A program made the translations under genes and the position numbers. DNA of 64,000 nucleotides from JBDHDH01 sp039591615 (GTDB taxonomy: Bacteria; Gemmatimonadota; Gemmatimonadetes; Gemmatimonadales; GWC2-71-9). Below the pieces are notes generated by a model that was given only the letters and a program-made list of their open reading frames with translations, searched no databases and had not been told where the DNA came from. This document shows, piece after piece, positions 1 through 9,175 of the stretch (its first letter is position 1; each line of letters begins with the position of its first letter). The DNA lies in NCBI GenBank assembly GCA_039591615.1, contig JBDHDH010000024.1, forward strand, positions 6,263 to 70,262, given 5' to 3'.

Positions 1-8
1 CGGGCGGC

Positions 9-254
9 GTGAGCGTCGGATGCATCATCCTGGCCGGGTTTCGTATGAAGCTCAAAGCACAGCTCGAGCGTGAACGGATTCGCTCGGGCTCGACCGGTGC
101 CGAGGAGGAAATCCGGAGGGAATTGCATGACGCCCTCGCACAGCAGCAGTCGCAGCTGGACGAACTCTACGAGCGGCTCGACTTCACGGAGCGGATGCTG
201 ACGAGTGGTGGGCCGTCCGAAGGAGCCTCCTCGTCCGAGAGTGCGCCTCGCTGA
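9..254 (+). CDS. small membrane-anchored coiled-coil protein, possibly 5'-partial
   Basis: The product is at most 81 residues from a GTG at position 9. A short hydrophobic stretch (residues 2-11) is followed by a basic patch and a charged heptad-rich helix (about 15-65). The reading frame stays open to the window edge, so the true start and most of the membrane segment may lie upstream. One membrane helix followed by a cytoplasmic coiled coil recalls PspB-like envelope-stress proteins, but no diagnostic motif supports that name. It precedes the HTH-kinase-permease gene by 227 bp on the same strand. Function unknown. Confidence 0.5.
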   Translation: MSVGCIILAGFRMKLKAQLERERIRSGSTGAEEEIRRELHDALAQQQSQLDELYERLDFTERMLTSGGPSEGASSSESAPR

Positions 255-481
255 TAAGCCAATCACTTACCACCGGCACCCCACATTGCCCGTAATGCCT
301 TGATGGACAACGGGTTTTCGGTGACGCCCATCCGCGTGACCCAGCACGTCGTTGTGCCGCGCCCGCACCGTTTCCGAACTTCTCCGAACACTTTCTTTCA
401 CGTTTCTGTAACCGGCCGCGACGATCCGGCGTAGGTTGTCGGGAACGGTGCCTCTGACTCCCGCGACCCCGGGGGACCCCA

Positions 482-3400
482 GTGCGGATTCGTCTCAAAC
501 GTGACCCTCTGCTCGAGCTGATCGCCCGAAGCAACCGGAGTCAGAACCATTGGGCAATCCGGCTCGGACTGTCTCGAGGACATTGGTCGGACATTGTGAA
601 CGGGAAGCACCCGTATCCCTCGGGCCGAACACGGGAGAAGCTGCTGGAGGCGTTCGACGTGGCATTCAGCGAGCTGTTCGAGGTCGAGGCGAGCGCTTCG
701 ACCTTGCCGGACCACACTTTCCAGCGGGCCATCGCCGACCAGTATCTGATCGATCGCGAGGTGGGTCAGGGCGGAATGGGAACCGTATACCTTGCACGGG
801 ACGTCAAGCTCGGTCGTTCTGTGGCCATCAAGGTGGTCTCCCCCGAGGCGGTGAGCGGAATAGGAGCCGAGGAGTTCCTCAGGGAAGTCGCCCACACGAC
901 TCGACTGCAGCATCCCCACATCCTTCCCATCTACGATGCCGGACAAGCAGCCGGAAGCCCGTTCTACGTCATGCCCTATGTCCGAGGGGGCTCCCTGCGG
1001 GATCTCCTCCAACGCCGGGGGCCCCTCGCGGCGGACGAAATGCTCGGCATCGCCACCGGCGTGGCCGCTGCGCTGACCCACGCACACGACCACGAGGTGC
1101 TGCACTGCGACGTGAAGCCGGGCAACGTTCTTCTCTCCGGCCAGCATGCATACCTCTCCGACTTCGGTATTTCCCGCGCCATCTACACCGAAGCTTTCGG
1201 CCTCGCCCGTCGACCCAAGATCGACTCCTCAGCGGGCACGCCGGCGTACGTGAGCCCCGAGCAGGCGAGCGGCGAACGCACGCTGGACGCCCGCTCTGAC
1301 GTCTACAGCTTCGGCTGCATGGTTTTCGAGATGCTCTCGGGCCGTCCGCCGTTCACGGGCAACACCTCGTTAGCTGTCGTCTCGCAGCGATTCACAGCCG
1401 ACGTGCCGAACCTCAAGGCGATGGCGCAACATGTGTCGCCGGCCGTGGCCGAAGCGGTGACGAGAGCAATGGCCTTTGATATGAGCCGGCGCACACAGTC
1501 GGCAGCGGCGTTTGTCGACGACCTCGAACGGGGTGCAGCCCACACGAAACCCGGGCTTCGTGCGCGCGCCGCCCTCGCTCGCGCTCGGGTGGGTAGTTGG
1601 AGTCGCCAACGCCTCGCCACGCTCATCCCCAAACTCAGACCTCCTGGGCTCAACCAGCACAGCGCAGTAGGACCGATGCTCGATTCGTTGAAGCAGGATC
1701 TCGCTTATGCACTGCGCACCCTTGGGCGCGCGCCTGGCTTTGCGTTGCTCGTCATCCTCACTCTCGGGTTCGGCATCGCGGCCAACACGACGGTGTTCAG
1801 CCTGCTCAACCCCTATCTCCTGCGACCGCTACCGTTTGGGGCGCCGGAGCGACTGGTCCAGATCGGACAGGTCGACCCCGTAACCGGGTGGGATGGTGTG
1901 CGTTTCTCACTTCCGCAGTTCTTGGACTGGCGGGAGCGAAGCAGGGCTTTCGAGGACGTGGCCACGTACACGTACACGTCGATGAACGTTACCGGACCGG
2001 AGGGGCCGGAACGCGTCCTGGTCAGCACCCTCTCGGGAAACATGTTTTCCGTGCTGGACGCCGAGGCGGCGCTTGGCCGCGTGTTTCGAGAAGGGGAAGA
2101 TGGTCCGGCGGCGCCACGAGTGGCGGTTCTGAGTCATGGCCTGTGGAACGCCCGGTTCGGCGCAGATCTGCAGATCCTCGGTCGCACCCTCATGATCGAC
2201 GGAACGGCGTACTCGGTGATCGGGGTAATGCCCAGGGGATTCGTCTTCCCGTTCGGTAGCGTGGATCTCTGGGTGCCGTTCGCTCAAGATCCCCGCGCCG
2301 AGGCGCGGGACAGAGACATCCATCTGATTGTCGGTCGGCTGCTGCCCGACTGGACTATCGGTGGGACTCAAGATGAGCTCACGGCCATTCAGCGGGAGTT
2401 GGGCACGATCTATCCGGAGGTTGAAGGCAAGTACGTGGGTGTGAGTGTCACGCCGATTCGAGAGGCGCTGAACTTTGCCTGGGACCCGTTGCGGATCACC
2501 TTCGCCCTCATGTTGGCCGCCGTCGGTTTCGCTCTGCTCCTTGCCTGCGTGAACGTGGCGAGCCTCTCGCTCGCCCGGGCCACCGCCCGGAGTAACGAGG
2601 TAGCGGTGCGTACGGCCCTGGGCGCCGGACGACGGCGCATCGTTCGGCAGTTACTCACTGAAAGCGGACTCCTGGCCGTCGGCGGCGGCATGATTGGAAT
2701 CGGGGTCGCGTACTGGGCGGCGCGAGCCATAGGGAGCGCCATTCCGGAGGATCTCTACCGCGTCGGCGAGTTCACGGTCGACGGCCGCGTGTTGTTGTTC
2801 ACGCTGCTGGTGACGGCAATAACGCCAGTCCTGTTCGGTCTCGCTCCGGCGCTCTCAGCGACACGAACCGATCTCAGCGCTGTCCTCAAGGAAGGAGGTG
2901 GGCGGGGTTCTCTCGGTCTTCGCTCGATGCGGACACGGCGCATATTGGTCGTATTCGAGATCTCCATGGCCGTAGTACTGGTGGCAGGGACGGGGCTGAT
3001 GATCCGGAGTTTTCGGGCAGCCCAAAACATGAATCTCGGTTTCGACGTGGACCGGGCGCTCACCGTGGTCGTGACACCACCTGCGTCGGAATACTCTATC
3101 GAGCGGCTGGAAGACTACTATCGGAGATCGGAGGAGGCCCTCGCGAATCTGCCCGGGGTGCGGGCGGCAGGAACCGTGATGTGGCTACCCCTGAACCACG
3201 AAACGTCGATGCTCCAGTTCGCCCTCCCGGGGCAGGAACCCGCAACCCCAGGTGAGTGGCCCGTGGCGATCCAAAACCTGGCATCGGGTGATTACTTCGC
3301 CACGATCGGCATTCCACTGGTGGCGGGACGGACGTTCGATGCGACCGATACGCGGGACGCGCCGCCGGCCGTCATGGTGAGCCGAGCGCTCGCGGAGCGC

Positions 3401-4099
3401 TACTGGTCCGGCCACAGTCCAGTGGGACGATCGCTACTGATCGGCGATCCCGAGAGCCCAACGTCGGCCACTGTCGTCGGGGTCGTTGGGGACGCTCGCC
3501 ACGAAGGCTTGGTCGATGAGGTGCGTCCGCAGATCTATCGGCCGCTTACGCAACGGCCAAGCCGGCGACGGTTCTTCGTGCTCGCGACCGACGGCCCTCC
3601 AGCTTCCTTGACCGCTTCCGCGCGGCAGGCGCTCCACGGTGTGGACCCCAATCTCCCTGCTTCGGTGCGTCCCCTGCGGGATATCGTGAACGAGAATATG
3701 CTCCTGTGGTCGATTCCGTCGGTGTTGCTGGGCGTTCTCGGGGTCGGGGCACTGCTCCTGGCCGCCGTGGGCATCTACGGCGTGATCGGCTATTCGGTCG
3801 CGCAGCGCCGTCAGGAGATCGGTATCCGGATGGCCCTGGGCGCGAGCCGAGAGCAAATCCGACATGTCTTCGTGCAGGATGGACTCCGGCTCACCCTGGT
3901 GGGCCTCGGCGCCGGCCTCGTACTTGCGGTCGGAGCCGGCCAGCTGATTCGCGGGGTCCTGCTGGGGGTATCACCGTTCGATCCCGTCACCCTAACGGCG
4001 GTGCTAGTGGTATTCGCCGTCGTGGCGATTCTGGCGAGCTTCCTTCCCGCCGAACGGGCGAGCCGTGTGGACCCACAACGTGTATTGAGGTACGAGTAG
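482..4099 (+). CDS. XRE-like HTH + Ser/Thr protein kinase + ADOP/MacB-type permease fusion
   Basis: One uninterrupted 1205-residue reading frame from a GTG start. Residues about 9-60 look like a Cro/CI-type helix-turn-helix. Residues 88-350 are a Hanks-type kinase: glycine loop GQGGMG (95-100), VAIK lysine 117, catalytic loop HCDVKPGN (208-215), DFG (227-229) and GTPAYVSPE. The HRD arginine is Cys, so it is a non-RD kinase. Residues about 399-1205 are a complete duplicated permease of the ADOP family: a first TM near 420-440, a MacB-like periplasmic domain, a three-helix FtsX block (about 670-790), then a second TM-periplasmic-FtsX repeat ending near 1190. The permease half begins with the usual ADOP start sequence, so the join is clean. 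ADOP proteins normally lack the kinase. No ATPase partner lies next to it. Role inferred only: kinase-controlled envelope transport or mechanotransmission. Domain calls are strong; function is unknown. Confidence 0.9.
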   Translation: MRIRLKRDPLLELIARSNRSQNHWAIRLGLSRGHWSDIVNGKHPYPSGRTREKLLEAFDVAFSELFEVEASASTLPDHTFQRAIADQYLIDREVGQGGMGTVYLARDVKLGRSVAIKVVSPEAVSGIGAEEFLREVAHTTRLQHPHILPIYDAGQAAGSPFYVMPYVRGGSLRDLLQRRGPLAADEMLGIATGVAAALTHAHDHEVLHCDVKPGNVLLSGQHAYLSDFGISRAIYTEAFGLARRPKIDSSAGTPAYVSPEQASGERTLDARSDVYSFGCMVFEMLSGRPPFTGNTSLAVVSQRFTADVPNLKAMAQHVSPAVAEAVTRAMAFDMSRRTQSAAAFVDDLERGAAHTKPGLRARAALARARVGSWSRQRLATLIPKLRPPGLNQHSAVGPMLDSLKQDLAYALRTLGRAPGFALLVILTLGFGIAANTTVFSLLNPYLLRPLPFGAPERLVQIGQVDPVTGWDGVRFSLPQFLDWRERSRAFEDVATYTYTSMNVTGPEGPERVLVSTLSGNMFSVLDAEAALGRVFREGEDGPAAPRVAVLSHGLWNARFGADLQILGRTLMIDGTAYSVIGVMPRGFVFPFGSVDLWVPFAQDPRAEARDRDIHLIVGRLLPDWTIGGTQDELTAIQRELGTIYPEVEGKYVGVSVTPIREALNFAWDPLRITFALMLAAVGFALLLACVNVASLSLARATARSNEVAVRTALGAGRRRIVRQLLTESGLLAVGGGMIGIGVAYWAARAIGSAIPEDLYRVGEFTVDGRVLLFTLLVTAITPVLFGLAPALSATRTDLSAVLKEGGGRGSLGLRSMRTRRILVVFEISMAVVLVAGTGLMIRSFRAAQNMNLGFDVDRALTVVVTPPASEYSIERLEDYYRRSEEALANLPGVRAAGTVMWLPLNHETSMLQFALPGQEPATPGEWPVAIQNLASGDYFATIGIPLVAGRTFDATDTRDAPPAVMVSRALAERYWSGHSPVGRSLLIGDPESPTSATVVGVVGDARHEGLVDEVRPQIYRPLTQRPSRRRFFVLATDGPPASLTASARQALHGVDPNLPASVRPLRDIVNENMLLWSIPSVLLGVLGVGALLLAAVGIYGVIGYSVAQRRQEIGIRMALGASREQIRHVFVQDGLRLTLVGLGAGLVLAVGAGQLIRGVLLGVSPFDPVTLTAVLVVFAVVAILASFLPAERASRVDPQRVLRYE

Positions 4100-4213
4100 C
4101 GCGCAGTTACCGCCGCGCTGCTCCCATCGTCAGCCGATCGTTCCATCACGGGCTAGCGCAGCAGCAGCGGCTGAATCCGTCAGGTATTGATTCGCTCCCC
4201 GGCTGCCACCGGC

Positions 4214-4717
4214 TCACGAGCTCTCCGGACTCAGGAGACCGTGCACCATCATTCGATGGATCTGCCACGTGCCGTCATCCGACCGTTTCCACACCACCAC
4301 GTACCGACCACGGTATTCGTCTGGTGGCGCCTCGTGGCGACCGCCGACCTCAGTGTATGTCCCGAACTCGTAAACGGTGTCGTCGTGGACCGTGAGCTCC
4401 GTGGTGCGATTGGTCACCTTGGTGAGCGTGAACTGCTCGAACATCTCGCTGGCGAATCGCTCAATGGCTCCACGACCACGGAAGGCGGCCATGCCGGGCT
4501 CCATCAGGATCGCGTCGTCGGTGAACATCGACGCCAGGGCCGGAGCATCGCCACGCACCAAGATCTCACGGTACTCGCCCCAGCGGAGGGCGATCGTGTC
4601 AGCGATTGCCCAGGTGGAAGAACCGTCCACCTCAGCTGTTTCCGTCCGGATGCACCCGAGTACCAACAGGGTCACCGCACCGCCTGCACTCAAGCGCTGA
4701 AACGCTCGTCGAGTCAC
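4214..4717 (-). CDS. SnoaL-like (NTF2-fold) lipoprotein
   Basis: The 167-residue product has a short signal peptide ending in a lipobox-like VLGC (Cys22), so it is probably a lipoprotein. The rest fits the DUF4440/SnoaL-like NTF2 fold: a helix with WGEYREILVRGDAPAL, then FTDDAILMEPG, a RGRGAI turn and a C-terminal WQIHRMM strand. Such proteins are small-molecule-binding or minor enzyme domains with unpredictable substrates. The GTG start overlaps the stop of the upstream TPR gene as GTGA, implying translational coupling. The last residues converge on the kinase-permease gene across about 115 bp. Confidence 0.8.
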   Translation of the reverse strand: MTRRAFQRLSAGGAVTLLVLGCIRTETAEVDGSSTWAIADTIALRWGEYREILVRGDAPALASMFTDDAILMEPGMAAFRGRGAIERFASEMFEQFTLTKVTNRTTELTVHDDTVYEFGTYTEVGGRHEAPPDEYRGRYVVVWKRSDDGTWQIHRMMVHGLLSPESS

Positions 4718-6375
4718 TGCCTCCTAGCGTAACGTCGGACGTACGCTTCCGCCACCACCACCTCGGGACGATCACCGTCGCCTTTTTGCGTAAGCGTGAG
4801 GTAGCGCATGAACCAATCGGCGGCGCTTTCGTGCTCTCCCAGCAATTGAGCCGACCATGCCGCGCCAAAGAGGCTCCGTGCGCGGTTGGGCGCTGATTGG
4901 AGCACCGCTTCATACTCGGCGCCGGCGTCCTCATATCGCCACATCTCGATCAGGAGATCACCCAGGAGCTCCCGGGTCGGGACCACCGGAGGGGGGAGGG
5001 CGGGGTGAAACTCGAGGCTATCCTCCCGATCGGCCGCTTCCGCTGCGAGCAGCAGAGCACTCGTCGTGTCGCCTTGTGCGAATGCCACCCAGGCCGAGAT
5101 CGCCAACCGCTGCGCCTCGGTGCGTCGGCGCCAAGGACCTCGCGTGTTCGGCATCGATCGCTCGACGGCGAGCAGCTTTTCGAATTCGGCGCGGGTCGTC
5201 TCCAGGTCACGGTTGCGCGCCGCCCCGAGCGCTCGCGCGAACCGCGTCACGGCCTGAGCGGAGGGAGATCCTGACGCCTCGGGTTCCGGCAGGGTCGCCG
5301 CACCAGCCCAGTCTCGACGCTCCAATGCGTATCGCGCGGGAACAGCGGCGAGCACGTGATGGGCAGGCTCGAGCAGGCGTGCGTCCGGAGCTCTCTCTTG
5401 GAGCCGCGCGAGCTCCTTGACCACCTTCCTGGCGTCGTTGTCACGACCTTGCTGGAGATAAGCGTACACGAGGAAGTCGAGCGCATGAACCCGAAGATCG
5501 TTTATCTCTTCTGCCTCCTCCGTGCTGTCCACCCCTTCACGAGACACTTCCAGGGAAAAGGTGTTGGCCTCGATCACCTCGTCCCACATTCCCAGCCGTG
5601 TATAGATATGTGACGGGATGTGTCGTGCATGGTCGGTCTGCGGTGCCGACCGTGCAAACCGGTGCGCCGCGTCCAGCCCGCGGTGTGCGAGGGCTGGATG
5701 ATCGTAGATGTGAATGAGATAATGCGCGATGCCCGGATGAGCCGGATGCGATGCAAGGAGGCTGTCGAGCTCCGCACCGATCTCGACGCGGCGCTCGAGC
5801 GTTGTATCAGTTGCTATGGCATTCGCGGCAACTGCTCGAGCGTAGAACACCCTCGCCTCGAGATCGTCGGGATACCGCTGTGTCAGCTCACGCATCTTCA
5901 CTTCATAGGTGAGCGAGCGCGCGCCGTGATCGTGCTGACCGGCGTTCCTGAAATACACCGTGACGGCTTCCAAGTATTCGCGCTCCCGCGGCGTCACAGC
6001 CTCCAGATTCGTGGCGCTGCTCAACAACGACCACGCTTCTCGTAGGTTCGCTTCCGGCGGCTCCCCCAAGAAAGGGTTCCCGCGGAGCGCCATGGCGAGC
6101 CCCCACTCGGCCATCGCGCACGTGGAATCTCGCACTGCGATCTCCCGAAACTCCTTGTCTGCTTCCTTCCACCTGAATGAGTGGAGGAACGAAGCGCCGC
6201 GCTCGAACTGCGCCTGACTCTCCGGCCTGCACGATATCGGAAACTGGACGCGGCCCAATTCCTCTCGCACCTGGACCGATTGGTCTTGTGCTTGGATCGG
6301 TCGTGCGAGCCCTGGAAGGATGGCGAGCGACAGCGCGCCAATCAGGCCAAAACGCATGATTCCGGGCGACGGCAT
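4714..6375 (-). CDS. secreted TPR-repeat protein
   Basis: The frame could open at 6459, but the ATG at 6375 gives a normal signal peptide (hydrophobic FGLIGALSLAIL, cleavage after IQAQ) and is preceded by a G-rich stretch, so that start is used (553 residues). The mature part is helical with several TPR-like pairs and a conserved-looking HIPSHIYTRLGMW segment near the middle, a signature I associate with a large family of secreted TPR proteins in Gemmatimonadota and Acidobacteriota. No catalytic motif is evident. It is probably exported to the periplasm and may scaffold protein contacts. It is coupled to the SnoaL-like lipoprotein through a 4-bp overlap. Confidence 0.8.
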   Translation of the reverse strand: MPSPGIMRFGLIGALSLAILPGLARPIQAQDQSVQVREELGRVQFPISCRPESQAQFERGASFLHSFRWKEADKEFREIAVRDSTCAMAEWGLAMALRGNPFLGEPPEANLREAWSLLSSATNLEAVTPREREYLEAVTVYFRNAGQHDHGARSLTYEVKMRELTQRYPDDLEARVFYARAVAANAIATDTTLERRVEIGAELDSLLASHPAHPGIAHYLIHIYDHPALAHRGLDAAHRFARSAPQTDHARHIPSHIYTRLGMWDEVIEANTFSLEVSREGVDSTEEAEEINDLRVHALDFLVYAYLQQGRDNDARKVVKELARLQERAPDARLLEPAHHVLAAVPARYALERRDWAGAATLPEPEASGSPSAQAVTRFARALGAARNRDLETTRAEFEKLLAVERSMPNTRGPWRRRTEAQRLAISAWVAFAQGDTTSALLLAAEAADREDSLEFHPALPPPVVPTRELLGDLLIEMWRYEDAGAEYEAVLQSAPNRARSLFGAAWSAQLLGEHESAADWFMRYLTLTQKGDGDRPEVVVAEAYVRRYARRQ

Positions 6376-6673
6376 AAGGCACCCCCGACTTTGAATGTGA
6401 ACCCGGCTGTATCGACCGCACGGTGAGCGAGTCACAGGTGGGCGCCACCCTGTAACCATCCGCCAAGAATATGCGTCTTACTCAAACGGACCGTGACGGG
6501 GGTCACATGGTTACGACGTGCAGCACGCCACTTCCCCGCATGACTCCGCAGGGGCGGCCGCGGCGAGGTCCCCGATGCGTCGCCGGGGCCCGGCCGGCGG
6601 AGCTGGGGCGCGTCTGGAGGAATCGCGGCCTGACTGAGCGCGATGCGGGGAGGGTATGCGACTGAGAGGCCTT
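6376..6673. other. intergenic stretch, no gene seen
   Basis: These 298 bp lie between the SNF symporter stop and the TPR gene start. No reading frame with a plausible start and protein-like composition was found on either strand. The part nearest 6375 presumably carries the promoter of the TPR gene; no clear -35/-10 pair could be picked. Confidence 0.5.
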
Positions 6674-8026
6674 TTACTGAAACAGGGCGACGACCAGGGG
6701 AATCGCCTGCCTCAGCGTCAGATAGAGCACGGCGAACAGCACCAAAGGGATCACGGCTCGGAGGAGCCAGAGCCACCCGATCACCAACCGACCGAATCGA
6801 AAGCCGCGAGACAGTTCCTCGCCCGCTCCGTGTGACCAGACCCACCCGGTCAACAGTGCCGTGAGCAACCCGCCCACGATGAGAAAGACCTCCCCCACCA
6901 TTTTGTCCACGAAGGCGAGCCAGTTGGTGCTCAAGGCACCAGGGATACCGAAGAGAGCGATGGCGGCACCGGCCATGAGGGTCGTGCGACGGCGCGGCCA
7001 GCCCCAGGCGTCGATGACCCCGGCGACCACGACTTCCAGCATGACGGTGGCCGACGTGAGCGCAGCGATGTACAGCGTAAAGAAGAAGACGGTAGCCACC
7101 AGCGTGCCACCTGTCTCGAGAGCGCTGAAGGCGCCGGGCAACGTAATGAACAGGGCACCAATCGGACTTGCGCCGACCTGCTCTTGCAGGCCCAAATGGT
7201 AGATCACCGGGAAGACCACGAGTCCTCCGACGATTGCGACGCTCGTGTCGGCGAGCGCGATCGTACCGGCCTGCCGCGCGAGATTACCGCGTCCCCGCTC
7301 CATGTAGGACGCCAGCGTGATCAGCCCACCCATGCCCAGGGAGAGCGAGAAGAATGCTTGGCCGGCGGCGGCGGCGATGACGTCGGCATTCAACAGATCT
7401 TTCACGCTCGGTCTGAGGTAGAACCCGTAGCCAGCCGACGCACCGGACAACGTCGCCGCCCATCCGGCGAGGAGCACTAGTAGGAGAAACAGCACCGGCA
7501 TTAACAGCCTCGCGGCGCGTTCGATCCCGGCTCGAATCCCAGCGGAGACGACGAGTACCGTGATGGCCATGCTGATGAGATGCGGGGGGACGGCGGAGGC
7601 GCCGGCGCTGATCTGCGCGAAGTGCGCAGCGGGGTCGGTGGGCAGGGCCCCTCGGACCGAGTCCAGCAGAAGTCGCGCCGTCCACCCCATGATGATGGAG
7701 TAGCTCGACAGCACGAAGAAACCCACCAGAACGAACATCCATCCCACCCATGCCCAACGGCGACTGCCGATCCGGGCAAGGGCTCGGATGGGGCTGAGCC
7801 GGGTGTGGCGCCCGATGGCGAGCTCGGCGGTCAGCAGGGGGAGGCCCACTACCAAGACGAAGCCCACGTACAGTATCACGAACGCGGCACCACCACCGCG
7901 AGAAGCGGTGTAGGAGAAGCGCCAGAGATTGCCGAGGCCTACCGCGGCGCCAACGGCAGCGAGGAGGAAGCCCGCAGTGCTACGCCAAGATTCACGGTCG
8001 AGAGGTCGGGGCGGGGCGGAGCTCAC
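6674..8026 (-). CDS. SNF/NSS-family sodium-dependent transporter
   Basis: A 450-residue polytopic membrane protein of the neurotransmitter:sodium symporter family, which moves amino acids or related amines with Na+. The N-terminus carries the family hallmark around AAVGAAVGLGNLWRF, the unwound TM1 that binds Na+ and substrate. About 12 hydrophobic helices follow. The frame is open to 8164, but the GTG at 8026 is chosen: it overlaps the upstream stop as GTGA and has AGGAG about 11 bases before it; the longer N-terminus is not protein-like. It ends a minus-strand run that begins with a penicillin acylase, so its substrate may be a product of amide hydrolysis (inference). Confidence 0.93.
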   Translation of the reverse strand: MSSAPPRPLDRESWRSTAGFLLAAVGAAVGLGNLWRFSYTASRGGGAAFVILYVGFVLVVGLPLLTAELAIGRHTRLSPIRALARIGSRRWAWVGWMFVLVGFFVLSSYSIIMGWTARLLLDSVRGALPTDPAAHFAQISAGASAVPPHLISMAITVLVVSAGIRAGIERAARLLMPVLFLLLVLLAGWAATLSGASAGYGFYLRPSVKDLLNADVIAAAAGQAFFSLSLGMGGLITLASYMERGRGNLARQAGTIALADTSVAIVGGLVVFPVIYHLGLQEQVGASPIGALFITLPGAFSALETGGTLVATVFFFTLYIAALTSATVMLEVVVAGVIDAWGWPRRRTTLMAGAAIALFGIPGALSTNWLAFVDKMVGEVFLIVGGLLTALLTGWVWSHGAGEELSRGFRFGRLVIGWLWLLRAVIPLVLFAVLYLTLRQAIPLVVALFQ

Positions 8027-8565
8027 CGAGCGCTGTGCTCTCCTGAACCGCGCCAGGTACCGCGTATCTGCTGTGTCAGTGCAGGCTCGAGTCCCATGAG
8101 ACGCGCGTAGAGGGCCAGTTGGCCCCGATGATACATCTCCTGCGCGATCCCATGGTGCAGCCACTGTATCTTCGTGCCTTGTTTCCCGTCGAAGCGTCGC
8201 ATGAACTGAAGGAGGAAGAGCTCACCGACTCGGCGAAAGGCCCTGGCCCCGTCCAGAACCTGCGACTGTAGAAGGGTGATGAGCTCACCTTTGGTGTTCG
8301 CCTCATACGCCGGACCCCCGTACATCTTCACCAACTTGGTGAAGGGTGCGCGCCGAAGATCGGTGTCCGCTCGCGTGAGCTCACCAGTCATCATCATGGA
8401 CACCTCCAAGATGTGCTGCGCCAGCTCCCGAACCGTACGGCTCTCCGGAGTGGGGCGGAAATCGAACTTGTCGGCTGGGATATTGTCCAGTTCGGCAATG
8501 ATACCCTCACGTGCGTCGCGCCAGGCTTCGAGGGTCTCTTCGAGAAACGACGGGCATCCCTCCAC
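8023..8565 (-). CDS. DinB-like (DinB_2) metal-binding four-helix protein
   Basis: A 180-residue DinB/YfiT-type bundle. The metal-site histidines are visible in AQHILE (first helix pair) and in the late HHGIAQEMYHRGQL segment, the usual three-His arrangement. Members include thiol-dependent S-transferases and many proteins of unknown role. The GTG start at 8565 is set by GGAGATC seven bases upstream. Its stop overlaps the SNF symporter start. A truncated DinB-type sequence lies directly upstream (8659-8820), so this locus once held two DinB genes. Confidence 0.85.
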   Translation of the reverse strand: MEGCPSFLEETLEAWRDAREGIIAELDNIPADKFDFRPTPESRTVRELAQHILEVSMMMTGELTRADTDLRRAPFTKLVKMYGGPAYEANTKGELITLLQSQVLDGARAFRRVGELFLLQFMRRFDGKQGTKIQWLHHGIAQEMYHRGQLALYARLMGLEPALTQQIRGTWRGSGEHSAR

Positions 8566-8658
8566 GGCGATCTCCTTCGGATCCGGGATCTCAGAATGGA
8601 AATCGAGGATACAAGAAAATAGCGCGGTCAGATCATCGACCTAAACCCACGATTGCCG

Positions 8659-8820
8659 TCAGCGAGCGCCTACCAGATGGCAACCGATGAACGCGAGGCT
8701 GTTCGTATCCGCCGCGACCCGCCGCTGTGCGAGCTCGTCAGTGACATCCTCCAGACAGTTCATGAAGAGGCGCGTGTTGAGGCCGAGCAGCACGTCAAGA
8801 GGGCGGACGGCAGGGTTCAT
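8659..8820 (-). pseudogene. truncated DinB-like gene remnant (N-terminal 53 codons)
   Basis: A short frame opens with ATG at 8820 and ends at TGA 8661-8659. Its 53 residues read like the first two helices of a DinB-family protein: LLGLNTRLFMNCLEDV, then TNSLAFIGCHLVGAR, with the His of CHLV matching the first metal ligand. It stops where the family continues for another 100 residues, and no continuation is visible in other frames before the intact DinB gene. It starts 11 bases after the stop of the membrane protein gene, in operon position. It may be a remnant; translation as a micro-protein cannot be excluded. Confidence 0.6.
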
Positions 8821-8830
8821 GGGCGGCTGC

Positions 8831-9175
8831 TCACGGCTTTCCCTTCGGGCGGAGTGAGCCCGCTAACACCGTCGCACTGCCGGCCAGGACCATTGGGAAC
8901 AGCAGGGTGATGGCGAACACCCCCCAGCCTGGAAGGCCCATGACGGCGCCGACTTTGTTCCCGAGGTCGAAGACCGGACTGCCGACGGCTGCCCACGCCA
9001 GGAGGACGGCCCAACTCAACCCGGCGGCCGCAGCAGCTGTCGTGACCGGCCAGGTCTCCTTCGCAGCCACGAGTCCCCAGAGCCCACCGATGATCGGGAT
9101 GGTCCACCAGCTGAGGGCGAGTGTCGCCAAGGCGAAGGCGACGAGCAGAATGGTCACACGCATGACGGCTCTCAT
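8831..9175 (-). CDS. small four-helix inner membrane protein
   Basis: A 114-residue protein with about four hydrophobic segments (residues 7-25, 27-37, 44-66, 83-108) and little else. A longer frame exists upstream, but the ATG at 9175 overlaps the penicillin acylase stop (ATGA), indicating a coupled start, and the extension lies wholly inside the acylase gene. No family recognised. Its position between acylase and symporter suggests an envelope function linked to them (inference). Confidence 0.75.
   Translation of the reverse strand: MRAVMRVTILLVAFALATLALSWWTIPIIGGLWGLVAAKETWPVTTAAAAAGLSWAVLLAWAAVGSPVFDLGNKVGAVMGLPGWGVFAITLLFPMVLAGSATVLAGSLRPKGKP

Noticed and set aside
8027..8164. 46-residue N-terminal extension of the SNF symporter
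   Set aside because: Lies inside the DinB gene and is not family-like; the GTG at 8026 has a good ribosome site and a GTGA overlap.
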